64,000 nucleotides of DNA, taken from Symsagittifera roscoffensis (taxonomy: Eukaryota > Xenacoelomorpha > Acoela > Convolutidae). Location of the stretch: contig NC_087062.1 of assembly GCF_963678635.1 (NCBI RefSeq), positions 34,622,052 to 34,686,051 on the forward strand, read 5' to 3'. The notes under the pieces are model-generated. The model had not been told where the DNA came from. It was given only the letters and a program-made list of their open reading frames with translations, and searched no databases. Shown piece by piece: positions 10,805-21,600 of the stretch (position 1 is its first letter; the number at the start of each line of letters is the position of its first letter). The position numbers and the translations under genes are program-made.

Positions 10805-11130
10805 CCTCAAGAGTACCTAGTGTGAAATACAAGAGTCCAAAGTTATTATTATAGGTTTGTGACCATTGGATAAAACATTAAAAAAACAGGTTGGGTCAAC
10901 CAAGCTTTAATTTAAGTATGCGAAAATGCGGGGTTGCTTTTATATATTTACTTTATTGAAGGATTGCTCTAAGTTAGGAAATGCGGGACCCTTCACTCCG
11001 ATTGAAATTTTAGTGACCCCTCTATCACAATAGTACCAAGTTTTTAAATTTATATATTCATTTTTTTCTTCGTTTTCGTTTTGAGTGAAAAGGACGGAAC
11101 TAAAATGATAATCTGATTGCAAGCTTATAC

Positions 11131-11362
11131 ACAGAGGCTAAGCTTTGCTTCGCAAACACTAGCGATAACATGACAAAAAGTAGCTCTATAAAATGCAATA
11201 ACAAAACGTAGAAATAAGCCTCGAATTAGTAAAACTTCGGATACGACTCGGATTCGAACCTTCGCACTACAATGACCATATATTATGAATCTAACTCATT
11301 AACCGCTCAGCCACGGACGCCCAATTTCTGAAAAACACTAGCCACAAATAAAGCAGAGAACA
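11131..11362 (-). mobile_element. SINE-like element with tRNA-Ser-type head
   Basis: On the minus strand, 11239-11322 carries a tRNA-like module with an A box (TGGCTGAGCGG, 11303-11313) and a B box (GGTTCGAATCC, 11250-11260) separated by a long variable region, as in Ser/Leu-type tRNAs. The other end carries the hairpin ACAGAGGCTAAGCTTTGCTTCGC. A copy with the same layout is at 30957-31168. Confidence 0.6.
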
Positions 11363-11776
11363 CATGCTATCCAATTTCCAGTGCTATACAGTTAAACTTC
11401 AATTCAAATCATATCACGCCTTAAATTTTTTTTAATTGATACGTCATTCGACGCTATCTGACGTCCATGTTTTTAACAACACTCAGAAATTTTGTGGATA
11501 ATAACCTAATTGAGTGAGAAAAGTTGCCTTAATATTGTCATTATAATACATTGTTGTTGCAAGTTTAGACCATGAAATTGATAAAATTGTCGCTAAATAA
11601 TCACTTCTTTCAGTAAAAACAATGCAGTAAAAATCATTATAATCAATTATATTCCTCTTAAAATCCATTATAATTTTTTTCAAAACAGCTTCTGTAGAAC
11701 TCGCCTGGTAGAAATCTAGACTAAGCCACCTCTCCCTTCAAATTCAACCCCCACTCGTTTTCAACGGGGGCTATTT

Positions 11777-12177
11777 TCATGATGGAGGGACCAATCCGAA
11801 TCGTTAGTCGTTTCTATTCACTGATAATTTTGCACAAAATCGAAGTCGAAAAAAGCATTAACTGATTTAACAGCAAGTTTTGCTGTACAATTTGCACAAA
11901 TATATCGAGTAAATCAATGGGTTTTTTCAAATTTTTTGAAATCGGCGTCCTTTAAGTAATAAGTTTTTACATTTCCATTTTAGATCAGATACTATTTGAA
12001 AATTCATTTTTCTGATTACTTTGCAGTCGGTCAATTTTAGTTTTGATGGCCTGAATTTCTTTGCCTTAATTAAAACTTTCGCGATTTTATTGAGAATTTT
12101 GATTTTGAATACTCAATTCTGATTGGCTGAAACGAACTGAAAAAAAAAAATTCCAGCAATCAGTCCTTCCATCATGA
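11777..12177. mobile_element. Small inverted-repeat element (MITE-like), 401 bp
   Basis: The left end TCATGATGGAGGGACC and the reverse complement of the right end, TCATGATGGAAGGACT, match over about 16-20 bases with two or three differences. The AT-rich interior encodes nothing. The family is not identified and no target duplication is obvious. Confidence 0.5.
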
Positions 12178-12530
12178 GGGACGCCACAATATTCAACATT
12201 TCAACATCCCACCCCGCGTTCAACTCACTCACCCCCTGTTCAACCACCCCAACACAACGTTCAACATTCCCCATATTCAACGCGCTCTACTCCACAAACA
12301 CACCTTCCCCGTTCAATCACCCCTCCCTTTCTTCAACGTTCAACGACGAACCTCTTCCCCCACGTTCAGTACCCAGCCCCTGTTCAACCACCCCTCACCC
12401 CAACGTTCAACATTCTTCCCCCACGTTCAACCGCCACCACCCCTTCTCCTATATTCGACCTTTAATCACCCCGTTCAACCACTCCCTTCTTTTATGTTCA
12501 TCTACAACAACACTCCCTCTCATATGAGCT
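12178..12530 (+). repeat. CGTTCAAC-type C-rich minisatellite
   Basis: Irregular repeats of GTTCAAC followed by short C-rich spacers (ACCCC, CCCC, ATTCC). The pyrimidine-rich strand is open in one frame for 117 codons, but the predicted peptide is only a readout of the repeat (S, T, P, F, N), so it is not called as a gene. Confidence 0.6.
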
Positions 12531-13030
12531 TCAGTTAGGGGGAGAAGTAAATGCGTGGGAGGACATAATTTAGCAGTGGGGTAAAAGAAGGTCAATTGAA
12601 AAGGTATCTCGAGAGAATAAGACAACAATTAATTTTATATAAGCCTTAAGCAAATCTCAATTAAACGAACAAATGTAGAAAAATTTTTCGAGCTGGGACT
12701 TTCTCAATTAATGGGATCTCCGCAGAACAATGATTTAGAAAGATTTTCTTTTCAAAATGTGCGTTACTTTTTTTCCACATGCCGGAGCAAGTGATTTGTA
12801 AACGGGAACTATACTTTTTTCCCCCAAGAACAACTTCACTCACAATTGAACTCGCATTATTATTGAACCTTAACAACTTCTAAGAGAGAATTTTTTATTA
12901 TGTGCGTTATTTTTTAACACCTTGCGAGAGCAAGTAATTTGTAAACGGGAACTAGACTTTTCCCATAAACAATTTTGCTCACAATTATGTAGAAATTGAA
13001 TTTATTTTTTGTTGAACTTTAGCAACGTGT

Positions 13031-13111
13031 AAGTTCCTTACCATGTGGTCTAGAGGTAACGCGGTCATCTTTTCACCCTAAGGTCTGGGGTTCGAGTCCT
13101 GGTCGGAACTT
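13031..13111 (+). pseudogene. tRNA-Glu(UUC)-like sequence
   Basis: It contains TGGTCTAGAGG (A box), TTTTCAC (Glu-type anticodon loop, UUC) and GGGGTTCGAGTCC (B box), flanked by complementary AAGTTCC and GGAACTT. There are five or six extra bases between the presumed acceptor stem and the D arm, and the anticodon and T stems do not pair fully. A pseudogene or SINE head is therefore more likely than a functional tRNA. Confidence 0.5.
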
Positions 13112-14689
13112 GTTTGTTTCAGTTTGTATGAAATTGACTTTTTTCGGTAAAAATGTCGGACTTTCTTTTGTCTGCTCAAATTTAGTCCGCTTAGTAGCCA
13201 TATCGAGAATTTTATGTACTGTAAGCAAGTTTCATTGTAGTTACAAGTGCTCTTCATTGTAGTTTCAGGAGGGACTTAAAACGTGGTTCCGTTGCTTATG
13301 ATTTCTTTCGAATTCTTATGTTTTTTTTAATTGATTTGTTCTATCGCAAGTGGTGCGAAGCTCTGCTTCCCCTCAGTGTGTAAACTTAAAAAATCTATAA
13401 TTTTTTAAAATAATTTTTCAAACCTTACTAAAGAAGAAACTCTTTGCCTTTACAATTTTGGTGCAAACCAACTTATGAATAGACCATAATATTAATAAAA
13501 ACTTGCAAATGCACTTTTTTGCCAGACTTAATTTTTAAAACATTTGGTTATGACAGCTTTTTTTTGCCTTTCTGAGAAAATCTGAAAATATTCTTTAACT
13601 ACATTCCTTCATTGTTCCACTCCACCTTTGTGCCTCAATAGTTAAGAAACTGTATTTAATTGTTCTTTTTCACACAAAAATGTTTCATCCGTGTTCCGAC
13701 ACAAGACTTAAATTCCTTGTTTAACAAAACCACAAAATTTTTCAGAGGTTGTTGTTCTCATGCATCATAAACACGCTTAAAAAGCCCTCTGAACAATGCA
13801 AGGAGATAGTTGCTTCGCAAGGAGCACAAAAATTAGTTTGAATTATGTTTGAAAACAGTTAAAAAAAAGACGAAGGAAAAACCTCTCAGATGTCAAATGG
13901 TTAACATTTTCCTGTAATCAGTTTGACAAATTTTGAAAATCCGGATGAAGTTTTTTTGAGATACTTTAACCTGCGTGGCCACGCAATTGTGTTGATTTTG
14001 CAATAAAACTAGATGCACAGTTTGTTTGAAATGCAATTAATATATTCGAATGCAATTAATATATTCGACATCAACAAAATTCATAATAACAGGTTTTAAT
14101 GGAGAATAATCAATTATAGCCATTTTAAGCCCACTTGACCTTTTAAAGCTCAAGCTATAAAAGTTTTCAAACACTAAATGTTCAAAAAAATCAATAGAAT
14201 TGTAAAGTCAAGGAGCACCTAAAACCCTTCATTTTGAAAAAAATTACCAGGTAACAGAAAAAATGCAAAAATTTTTTTTAAAACACAAGTACAACCTAAC
14301 TAATGGAAAACAATTTATCGCATTTCAAAGAAACCGTGCGTTTGCCTAACCACGTAAAATAAGGTATCTCAAGAAAAAAACGTATGTCACGGTAAAAGCT
14401 CAAAAGCTATTCATTCGACGTCTCAGAGGTTTCTTCTTTTAAAGTTTTTATTAATTTTATGATCTATTCGTACATTGGTTTGCACCGAAATTTTAATGGA
14501 AAGATTTACTTCTTTGATAAGGTTTGGAAAAAGGCAAGAAAAGTTTTTTAAGGTGAACGAGATCTTGGCACCACAGTTTGCTCAGAGAAAAAAAATCCTA
14601 CTGCTCGTAACTAAATACAGCTCAAAAAAGTAATGCAGCTTCAAATACGTCAAAACATAGATACAAAAAAGATAAATACAAAAATCGGT

Positions 14690-14890
14690 TTGAAAATAAA
14701 AAACTGATACTACGCACCCGGATTTCGAACCAACAGTCACCATTTTTCACCACTAATAGCTATGGCCTCTTTCGATAAACTACTTTCGCGTTTATTTTAT
14801 TCTTAGGGATCAGTTAGCAGATTAATGCATAAACTTCGCGCAATCCGTGCACTAAATTATGCGGCTTCCGTTAAAACAAGTGCACTGACT
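14690..14890 (-). repeat. Degenerate tRNA-derived SINE-like fragment
   Basis: On the minus strand a B-box-like GGTTCGAAATCC lies beside a sequence resembling the equivalent part of the copy at 11131-11362 (GATACTACGCACCCGGAT against GATACGACTCGGAT). The A box is not recognisable. Confidence 0.35.
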
Positions 14891-15889
14891 ATATAATACT
14901 ACGCTCACTTAGGTAAGAAAAAATTCTTTACTGCCGTTTACAACATCCAGGAATTGAACCGCAAAAAATCTAAAATCTACAAAGTACAGTTTGAATATAC
15001 CTTTGAGAAAAAGAGCACTTTGAATAAGCCTTTTCAGTTTTTTTTAACTGACACAATTCCATAAAGCAGATGAAACAATGATGGTAAATTTAGATGAAGA
15101 TATCATTAGTTTATCAATTATATTAACTATTAACACGAACAATTAGTCATTACTCATGACACCAGAACGTGAACAGAGCTGAGGAGAGACAAAAGAAAAA
15201 AATGACTCACGCTGACCAATCGGGTGTTTCGTCGCCGTTTAAACCAAAGAAAGATCGAACTTACACACTATTTTCCAATTAAAATTAATGAATAAAAGGT
15301 ATAAATGGGAAAAACACATATTTTAGAATTTCATGCTGAATATCTGGTATTAATATGCTATCAATTTTTTCGAGAACATTGAGTCCTAACACAGTTTAAA
15401 ATTTTGAACACATTTGTAATATCACAGAAAGATGGATACCAGACATATCTAACATTTTAATGCTATAATAACCAGCAGAATTAGCTTTAAGCCAATAAAA
15501 CAACTGAGTAAATATAAAAAAACAGCATTGATTAGCATTGAACAATATTTTAAAAAGACCCTGCAGTTTTGAGCAATTTTAATTTTCCTAAATTTTTATA
15601 AAATTATTACACTATTGTATCTTCCCTCCCTAACTTCATTGTGTCAAAACTTTAAGCATTTTTGATTTTCTTTTTTGCGTTAAAATTTTTATGTAACTTC
15701 ATATTTCCTAATTTTGTGCTAGAATTTTAAAGCAAGTTAAATAGATCTTTTTTTAAGAATAAATGCGTGTTATTCAAGAAACATTTCAGTAAACGAACTC
15801 AAGTAAATAGAACAAAAATCCTTACTAATTTTTGAAAAATCTGAACTTTCAAGTTTTAAAGCAAAAACTTCAAGAACAATTTATGGTAG

Positions 15890-16140
15890 ACGCTTTTTTG
15901 ATAAAATTATTCCAATATGAATAAACTGGGTCAAAATGCAACCTGTAAATTCCGCTGGAAATCAAAAAATTTAATCCCTCTTTTGATAAGCCGTTCACAA
16001 TTTTTCAGCAGATGAAATTAAATTGAACCCAAAAAGTGCAAATATATCTAAGTGCATTCAATATTTCATTGATATGTATGAATGCAAATCCGTAGTTATT
16101 AGAGCATTTCGAGACTTTTTCCTGAAAAGAAAAAGAAAAA
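15890..16140. repeat. Dispersed repeat family D, copy 1
   Basis: It shares with 16320-16690, 25960-26250, 26860-27140 and 35550-35850 an ordered set of phrases: a GTCAATGAACGC-type start, CTGGATCAAT, ATTCCGCTGGAAATC and TTCCTCTTTCGA. The copies are diverged and no coding potential is seen. Confidence 0.4.
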
Positions 16141-16319
16141 ATAACAGGGACCTTTATAAGAGTCATCACTGAGTTCATTGACTCTTAATAACTTCTCGGC
16201 GCTTTAGCATAAAAACAAAAATTCTTATGCAGAGGTTGAGCTGCCCTTGGCAAATACAGCCGAAAAACGGCAAACGGAGCTTTATTATTTGAGGAAAACA
16301 TAAAATGATCAAAAACCTT

Positions 16320-16690
16320 GAACCTAGCCAACTGACAGTTGGAAAACAGTAATGAACGCAAGTAAACAGAAAAAAACTGAAATTGTTGAAAAAACTTTGA
16401 AATTTCAAAGAAAAAAAAAGATTTCCTTTGAGCTATTTGAAATTGTAGAAAAATTAACGACTGGCCCTTTTTTGATTACCATAACCCAACTTAAGAAAAG
16501 TGGATCAATAGATAAAATTTTTATTCCGCTGGAAATCTAAGAATTAAATTCCTCTTTCGAAACTAGAAATTGTTCACGATTTTTTGCGCCATTTCTGCGT
16601 TCATAGTTGGAGAGTGCTATTTTCGTAACTATCAGCAGATGAAATTCAATTGAACTAAAAAAAAACAAATATACCTAAGTGCATTCATAA
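16320..16690. repeat. Dispersed repeat family D, copy 2
   Basis: One of the more complete copies, with AGTAATGAACGCAAGTAAACAG, GTGGATCAATAG and TTCCGCTGGAAATC in order. It closely follows copy 1. A 62-codon open frame within it is not conserved in the other copies. Confidence 0.4.
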
Positions 16691-18489
16691 ATCTTTCATC
16701 TAGCTGCATTTGGTCGATCGAATTAATTCATATCAAACAAGCTATTAAGAAAAATAAAACGAGGTTTTAGACATTGACAACGAAATAAGACTAGATTAAT
16801 TGAGCTGAATTTACTGATCAAAGTTATGCAACATGCCTTGAAAAATAACAAAAAAACCTTGAATAATAAAACTTATGCTATGTGTCAGACTCAATCCTCC
16901 GACCAGAAAAGTTGGTATCTCGTGTTTTCGTGCCTGCGCCGCAAGCACTTAAATATAGTTAACACTAGCCACTTATAATGCAGCTACAGATGCTAATTAT
17001 TTCAATTTTATGCAACAAAAGTTTCCTACGTGCAGCATTGAAACTCGTAGATTCATGTCATTCTAACTATGCCACAACCTGAACAACCAGCCCCAGACAA
17101 TCAGCTAAACAATCAGCACTAAACATCAGTCGCTGTCGCTAAACAATCAGCGCTAAACCTCCGCCCAGAGTCTCACGTTAATCCAACTATGCCTAAGCAA
17201 TCAGCAAACTCTAATGCTACAGAACATGATTATAGCAAAAAAGCCATCAAATGGTCATTTTTATTTGTGAATTCTATTGGAAAAAAAATAAATAAATTAT
17301 TTAACAACGCTCGCTAGCTCGCATGGGTAAAAACAGAAGCGAAGTTGCACTTCGCATACACAAGCAAAAATATGACCGACAACGCTACTGGGAAAAACTG
17401 AATGAGTAAAACTTTAAGTCTACAAAATTTCTTAAGTGACGCACGTCAATTATTAGTCTACATAATTGCTAAGTGACGCAAGCCAATTAAGACGCATTAG
17501 CAGTACCAGTCAATTTGAAAAGAAATTTACCAACTAACATGCCTCAATAGAGCGGACGCATTCTAACTAGTATACGAATAAGTTCATTTCAAACATGCGA
17601 CCCTACTGAGGTTCCAAATCTCTTATTTTGCTACTGGTCTCCTTCCCTACCTCTACGCTACAGAATCATAACACCTTGAGGCTTAAGTGCTATTTGTAAT
17701 ACAATAGTGTGTGTTAATATCCTTAGCATTTGCTGTACCTAATCGCTGGTTATTGATCTTATGCATATACTGCAATAAAAGGGCATTTTCAAAAAGAGCA
17801 CTAATATTTGCGACTTGGGTTGGAAAAAAGTGAGTTCGCAATATCACACAAGCTTTGCTTGTGTAAAAACAGGCGATGGAATCATTTTTGAAAAATGGAC
17901 TAAAAACGAGTTTTTCTCAACATTTTTTATATCAGATAACATCAATCCTTCAGACAGTTTAATACATCGGGCTCTCATTACTTCCTTGTTGCTAAAACAG
18001 AGTTAAACCGTAGTAAGAAAATGAAAATCGCAGGAAAAAATCTCAACTTCAAAATTGCTTAAACAGAAAAAAAATCATAGAAAGCATCATAGCCAAAAAA
18101 AGTTTCGACAATTGAAATTTCTGAAGCAGAACGTTTTCAATTTGCAACAATTGCGGTTCATTGCCGGACTTGAACCCCTAGATTTTGTCGTCTCAAGCCT
18201 GTGTGTCAACAATAATAGGGCCAGGGTACTTTAAGGTAATAACTCGTACAAAAACTTAATTTTCAAAATAAATTACAAGAAATAGACACTATTTGAGAAA
18301 AAATACAAATGCAAAACTAAAGTGGCAACATTCTGCCCACCTCGTAGAGGCATTAAAAACAAGCAAACTTCAATATGCTTACATTCTAGTTAACTAAAAC
18401 ACATCAGTGGAAAAAAGTTTATCTTATTTGTTTTCTAGTAAGTCCAGTATTCAAGGTTTTCCAAGATATCAGCCTGCTGCAACTAACAA

Positions 18490-18695
18490 CTACATATGCG
18501 AAGAATCATACGCCCAAATTACACTAGAAGAATCCTGGATATTTCCACTCGATGTGATTATAGGCTGACCGTCGCCGCCCAATATTGAGTTGCTTTGTAT
18601 ATCTAATCTGGTAGATTCAGCTATGGGTTGTTGCTGTTGGCCGTCTAACGATAAGACGCCATTTGATGAATTGCTCTGCTGAATTGGTATTAAAG
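18490..18695 (-). CDS. NFYB: NF-YB exon 4 (C-terminus)
   Basis: The acceptor TTGCTTTAG|CT supplies two bases to complete the exon 3 codon. It encodes about 67 Q/S-rich residues ending WAYDSSHM and TAG (18490-18492). It was found by phase and composition rather than by a conserved motif, so it is less sure than exon 2. Confidence 0.65.
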
Positions 18696-21600
18696 CTAAA
18701 GCAAAATTAAGTTCAACTAATAATTAGCAAAGTAGTTCCAATTTGACCGAGAAAGATCTGATATTTTGGAAAAGATTGGGGAATGATTTTCAAAACTTAG
18801 CCACTAACACAAAAAATAATTGAGACAAATTATGAAAACCTACAAAAAGATTTATATTGAAAATCTATCTTCACGCATGTCGGTTTGAAAAAACTATTAT
18901 GATTGACACCCAGAAAATTAACTTCATTTGAGAAAGCAGCTAAACATGACTTCCAACAGTGACTTTTAAAATCAAACCGCCTGAGCAAAGTTCGGTCAGC
19001 AAAAAAATGAATTAAAAAAACGGCTTAACTATCAACCCCCTGGATAATTATATGGATAACTATAGTTCAAATTAGTTTTTTAAATTTTCGGTTTCATCGA
19101 AAAAAATACATCACCAGAAATCTCTACCAGTGCAAAAAGATTTTGATGATTCACAATTTGTTGATAGAAAAAGCCCGATTTGAGCAAAATCCATTACTTT
19201 GCACGTAAAAATCAAGAGCTATTTCCATTTATTTTCGAAGAGACTTCGTTTAGCTCCATTTTAAAATCAAATTTGAAAGTCAAGCTCCAAATAAATCGGA
19301 AAACAAACGAAACAAGGATAGCCGGTTTCTGTGCAAGTAGCACAGAATGTTCCCACCATAGTCTTTAAAAAACTACGGTTGAGAAAGAAAGGATCTGACG
19401 TAAAAATATAATTTAGGCATATTAGACAGTCATAGTAACACAGACAAAACGGATAAAAATTTTTGTAGAAAAACGATTACAAAAACTTTTTAAAAAATTG
19501 AACTTTTTGAAGTTTTTCTTTTCCAAAATGAAGCTTAAAAAACTCCAAAAACTAGTTTTACTTGCTTAAAACTAAGTTTTAAGGTCTTAGATTAGGCATA
19601 ATTAAGCTGTTGTAATCCTGCTCGCTTGCTTTATTCGCTCGAATTAAGAGGAAAACAAAAAATTTCAAACCGGTTTTTCTCGACACTGGGAATTTTTTAA
19701 TGTGGTTCGAACCACGACTGAAAGGGCTTTAATATGACATATCACTCAACCCAGTCCGATGATTAATTGTGGTACCTAATTTTGCGTGGAAAACAAAAAC
19801 AAAAAAAATTAAAACACACCCGAATACAAAGTTCCTCCCCATTTTCGAAGGTCGGATTAATAAATCGGAAATGTCACCTAGTATGTTCTAATTAAACTCA
19901 TAATGTATCGACTTGTTTATGATTTTTTCATATTGTGTTTTTTACTCAACAAAGTAATTCACTCGACAAAATTTTTGTTCCGACCATTGAAGTTTTTTTA
20001 GTTTTTTCTTTTGTTTGTTTTCGACGCAAAATCAGGGTACCACAAAAAATCATCAGACTGGGTTGAGTGATATATCATATTAAAGCCCTTTCAGTCATGA
20101 TTTGAACCACATTAAAAAAAAATTCAAAAAAATTCTAGCGTCGAGAAAAACCGATTTGAAATTTTTGATTATTTAGCTTAAATTAGCTTATTTATGCTTA
20201 ATTTAAGCCTTGAAAATTTATTTTTATTCAAGCAATGTTAATTTTTGGAATTTTTAGCTCCCAATTAGGTATCAAAAAGATTTCAGAAACAAAATTTGCA
20301 AAATTTATAAAAACTTTTTTGAAAATTAAAAACATTTTTTTTTCGTTTTTCTGCAAAAACTGTTTTTTCTATATGTCTGTTTTAGCATGACAGTCAAATA
20401 TTGCTAAGTTCTAGTTTTTTGCTCAGATCCTGTCATCTCTCCACGCAGAAAAAACGACATTAATTTGAAGAAAAAAAAAACTTTTTTCGTACTTTTAAGA
20501 CTATGGTATGGTCGGAAGTTCTGTGCTACTTGCACAGTAACCGGCTACCCTTGCTGATTTTTAAGCTATTTCTAGCGCAAGCTAAATTTTGTGAAATAAT
20601 TCATCTCGAAACACATGGCACAAGAAAGAACTTAATTGAAAAACAGTAAAATATAGCTGGGGTATACTTCGATTTGTTAACTATTTAATTCACACTCTCC
20701 AATATTCTGATAGAAAAATATGCCAAGTGACCGGCTTTTGAAATAAACAAAAGACAGGAGATTTTTGATAAAATTTCCTCGTTTTAATCGGATTTATGCA
20801 TTGCAATGAATTCATTTACCTTCAAAAATGTAATTCAACTAAATCGCACTTAATTCATGATGATTTGCAATCCGCAAAACCAAATTTGCAATTTATAGAC
20901 ACCGGAAATGTGGCTTCGTTATATAACACGAACCTTCGCTTACGCTCTGCTGATTCAAATTCAACTATCATGTTCAAAAGATTCTCACTAAAAATTGTGT
21001 TATTTGAAGTGCCGTCATCTTCTACACTGACTGAGGACACGACTTGCCCGTTGGAATCAAACCCACTGGCGTTTCCAGTTAGTGTCACTGGCATGAGTTG
21101 CTGCTGGCCTCCTTGTGTAGTTGTCAGTAAAGAGATACTCTGCTGTTGGTTGAGGTGGGAAGAGGAGGAGGTTGTGTTTGAGGCATGGTAGGATACTGGA
21201 GAAACGGCTAGCTTCTCTCCTTTGATGGACTGAACAGATTTGGAAGGATTATTTTACCAATAATATTTGCACTCAAATTAGATTGTTGAATTATTTTTAC
21301 TTGGTATGGAACCTATGTGTCAATTATATCAATATTCTGTTCACACAGGATCCTATTTTTTTAAATTTAAGTTGCTGGAAAAAAATTAGCCGATAGAGCA
21401 AATAAGCCTAGAGAAATTAAACTTATCATATTCATTGCCATACTAACTTGACAACTCTTCATCAATCATTACAACTTGAAATACATTGCCAAATTCTGGA
21501 AAATATTTCCACAAGATAACTTGAAAAAAGCTATTCTGGTGAATTATTACGATAAGACTGAAATATATCGATAAGACTACCTTATCCTTCCTCGATAATT

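Larger units (their letters stand above)
10805..18489. other. Intergenic, repeat-rich; no gene seen
   Basis: No ORF here has recognisable protein character. The itemised contents are SINE-like copies, a small inverted-repeat element, a C-rich minisatellite, a tRNA-Glu-like sequence and two copies of a dispersed repeat (15.9-16.7 kb). The rest is AT-rich sequence with frequent homopolymer runs. Confidence 0.6.

Noticed and set aside
12174-12527. 117-codon ORF rich in S, T, P, F, N
   Set aside because: It is a direct translation of the GTTCAAC/C-rich minisatellite, with no domain and no splice context.
18150-18235. tRNA-like B box on the minus strand (GGGGTTCAAGTCC)
   Set aside because: No A box at the right distance and no stem pairing; at most a decayed SINE piece.
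20796-21191. 131-codon plus-strand ORF opposite NF-YB exon 3
   Set aside because: It is the antisense shadow of a real coding exon and depends on the low-complexity CAG-like codons of the other strand.
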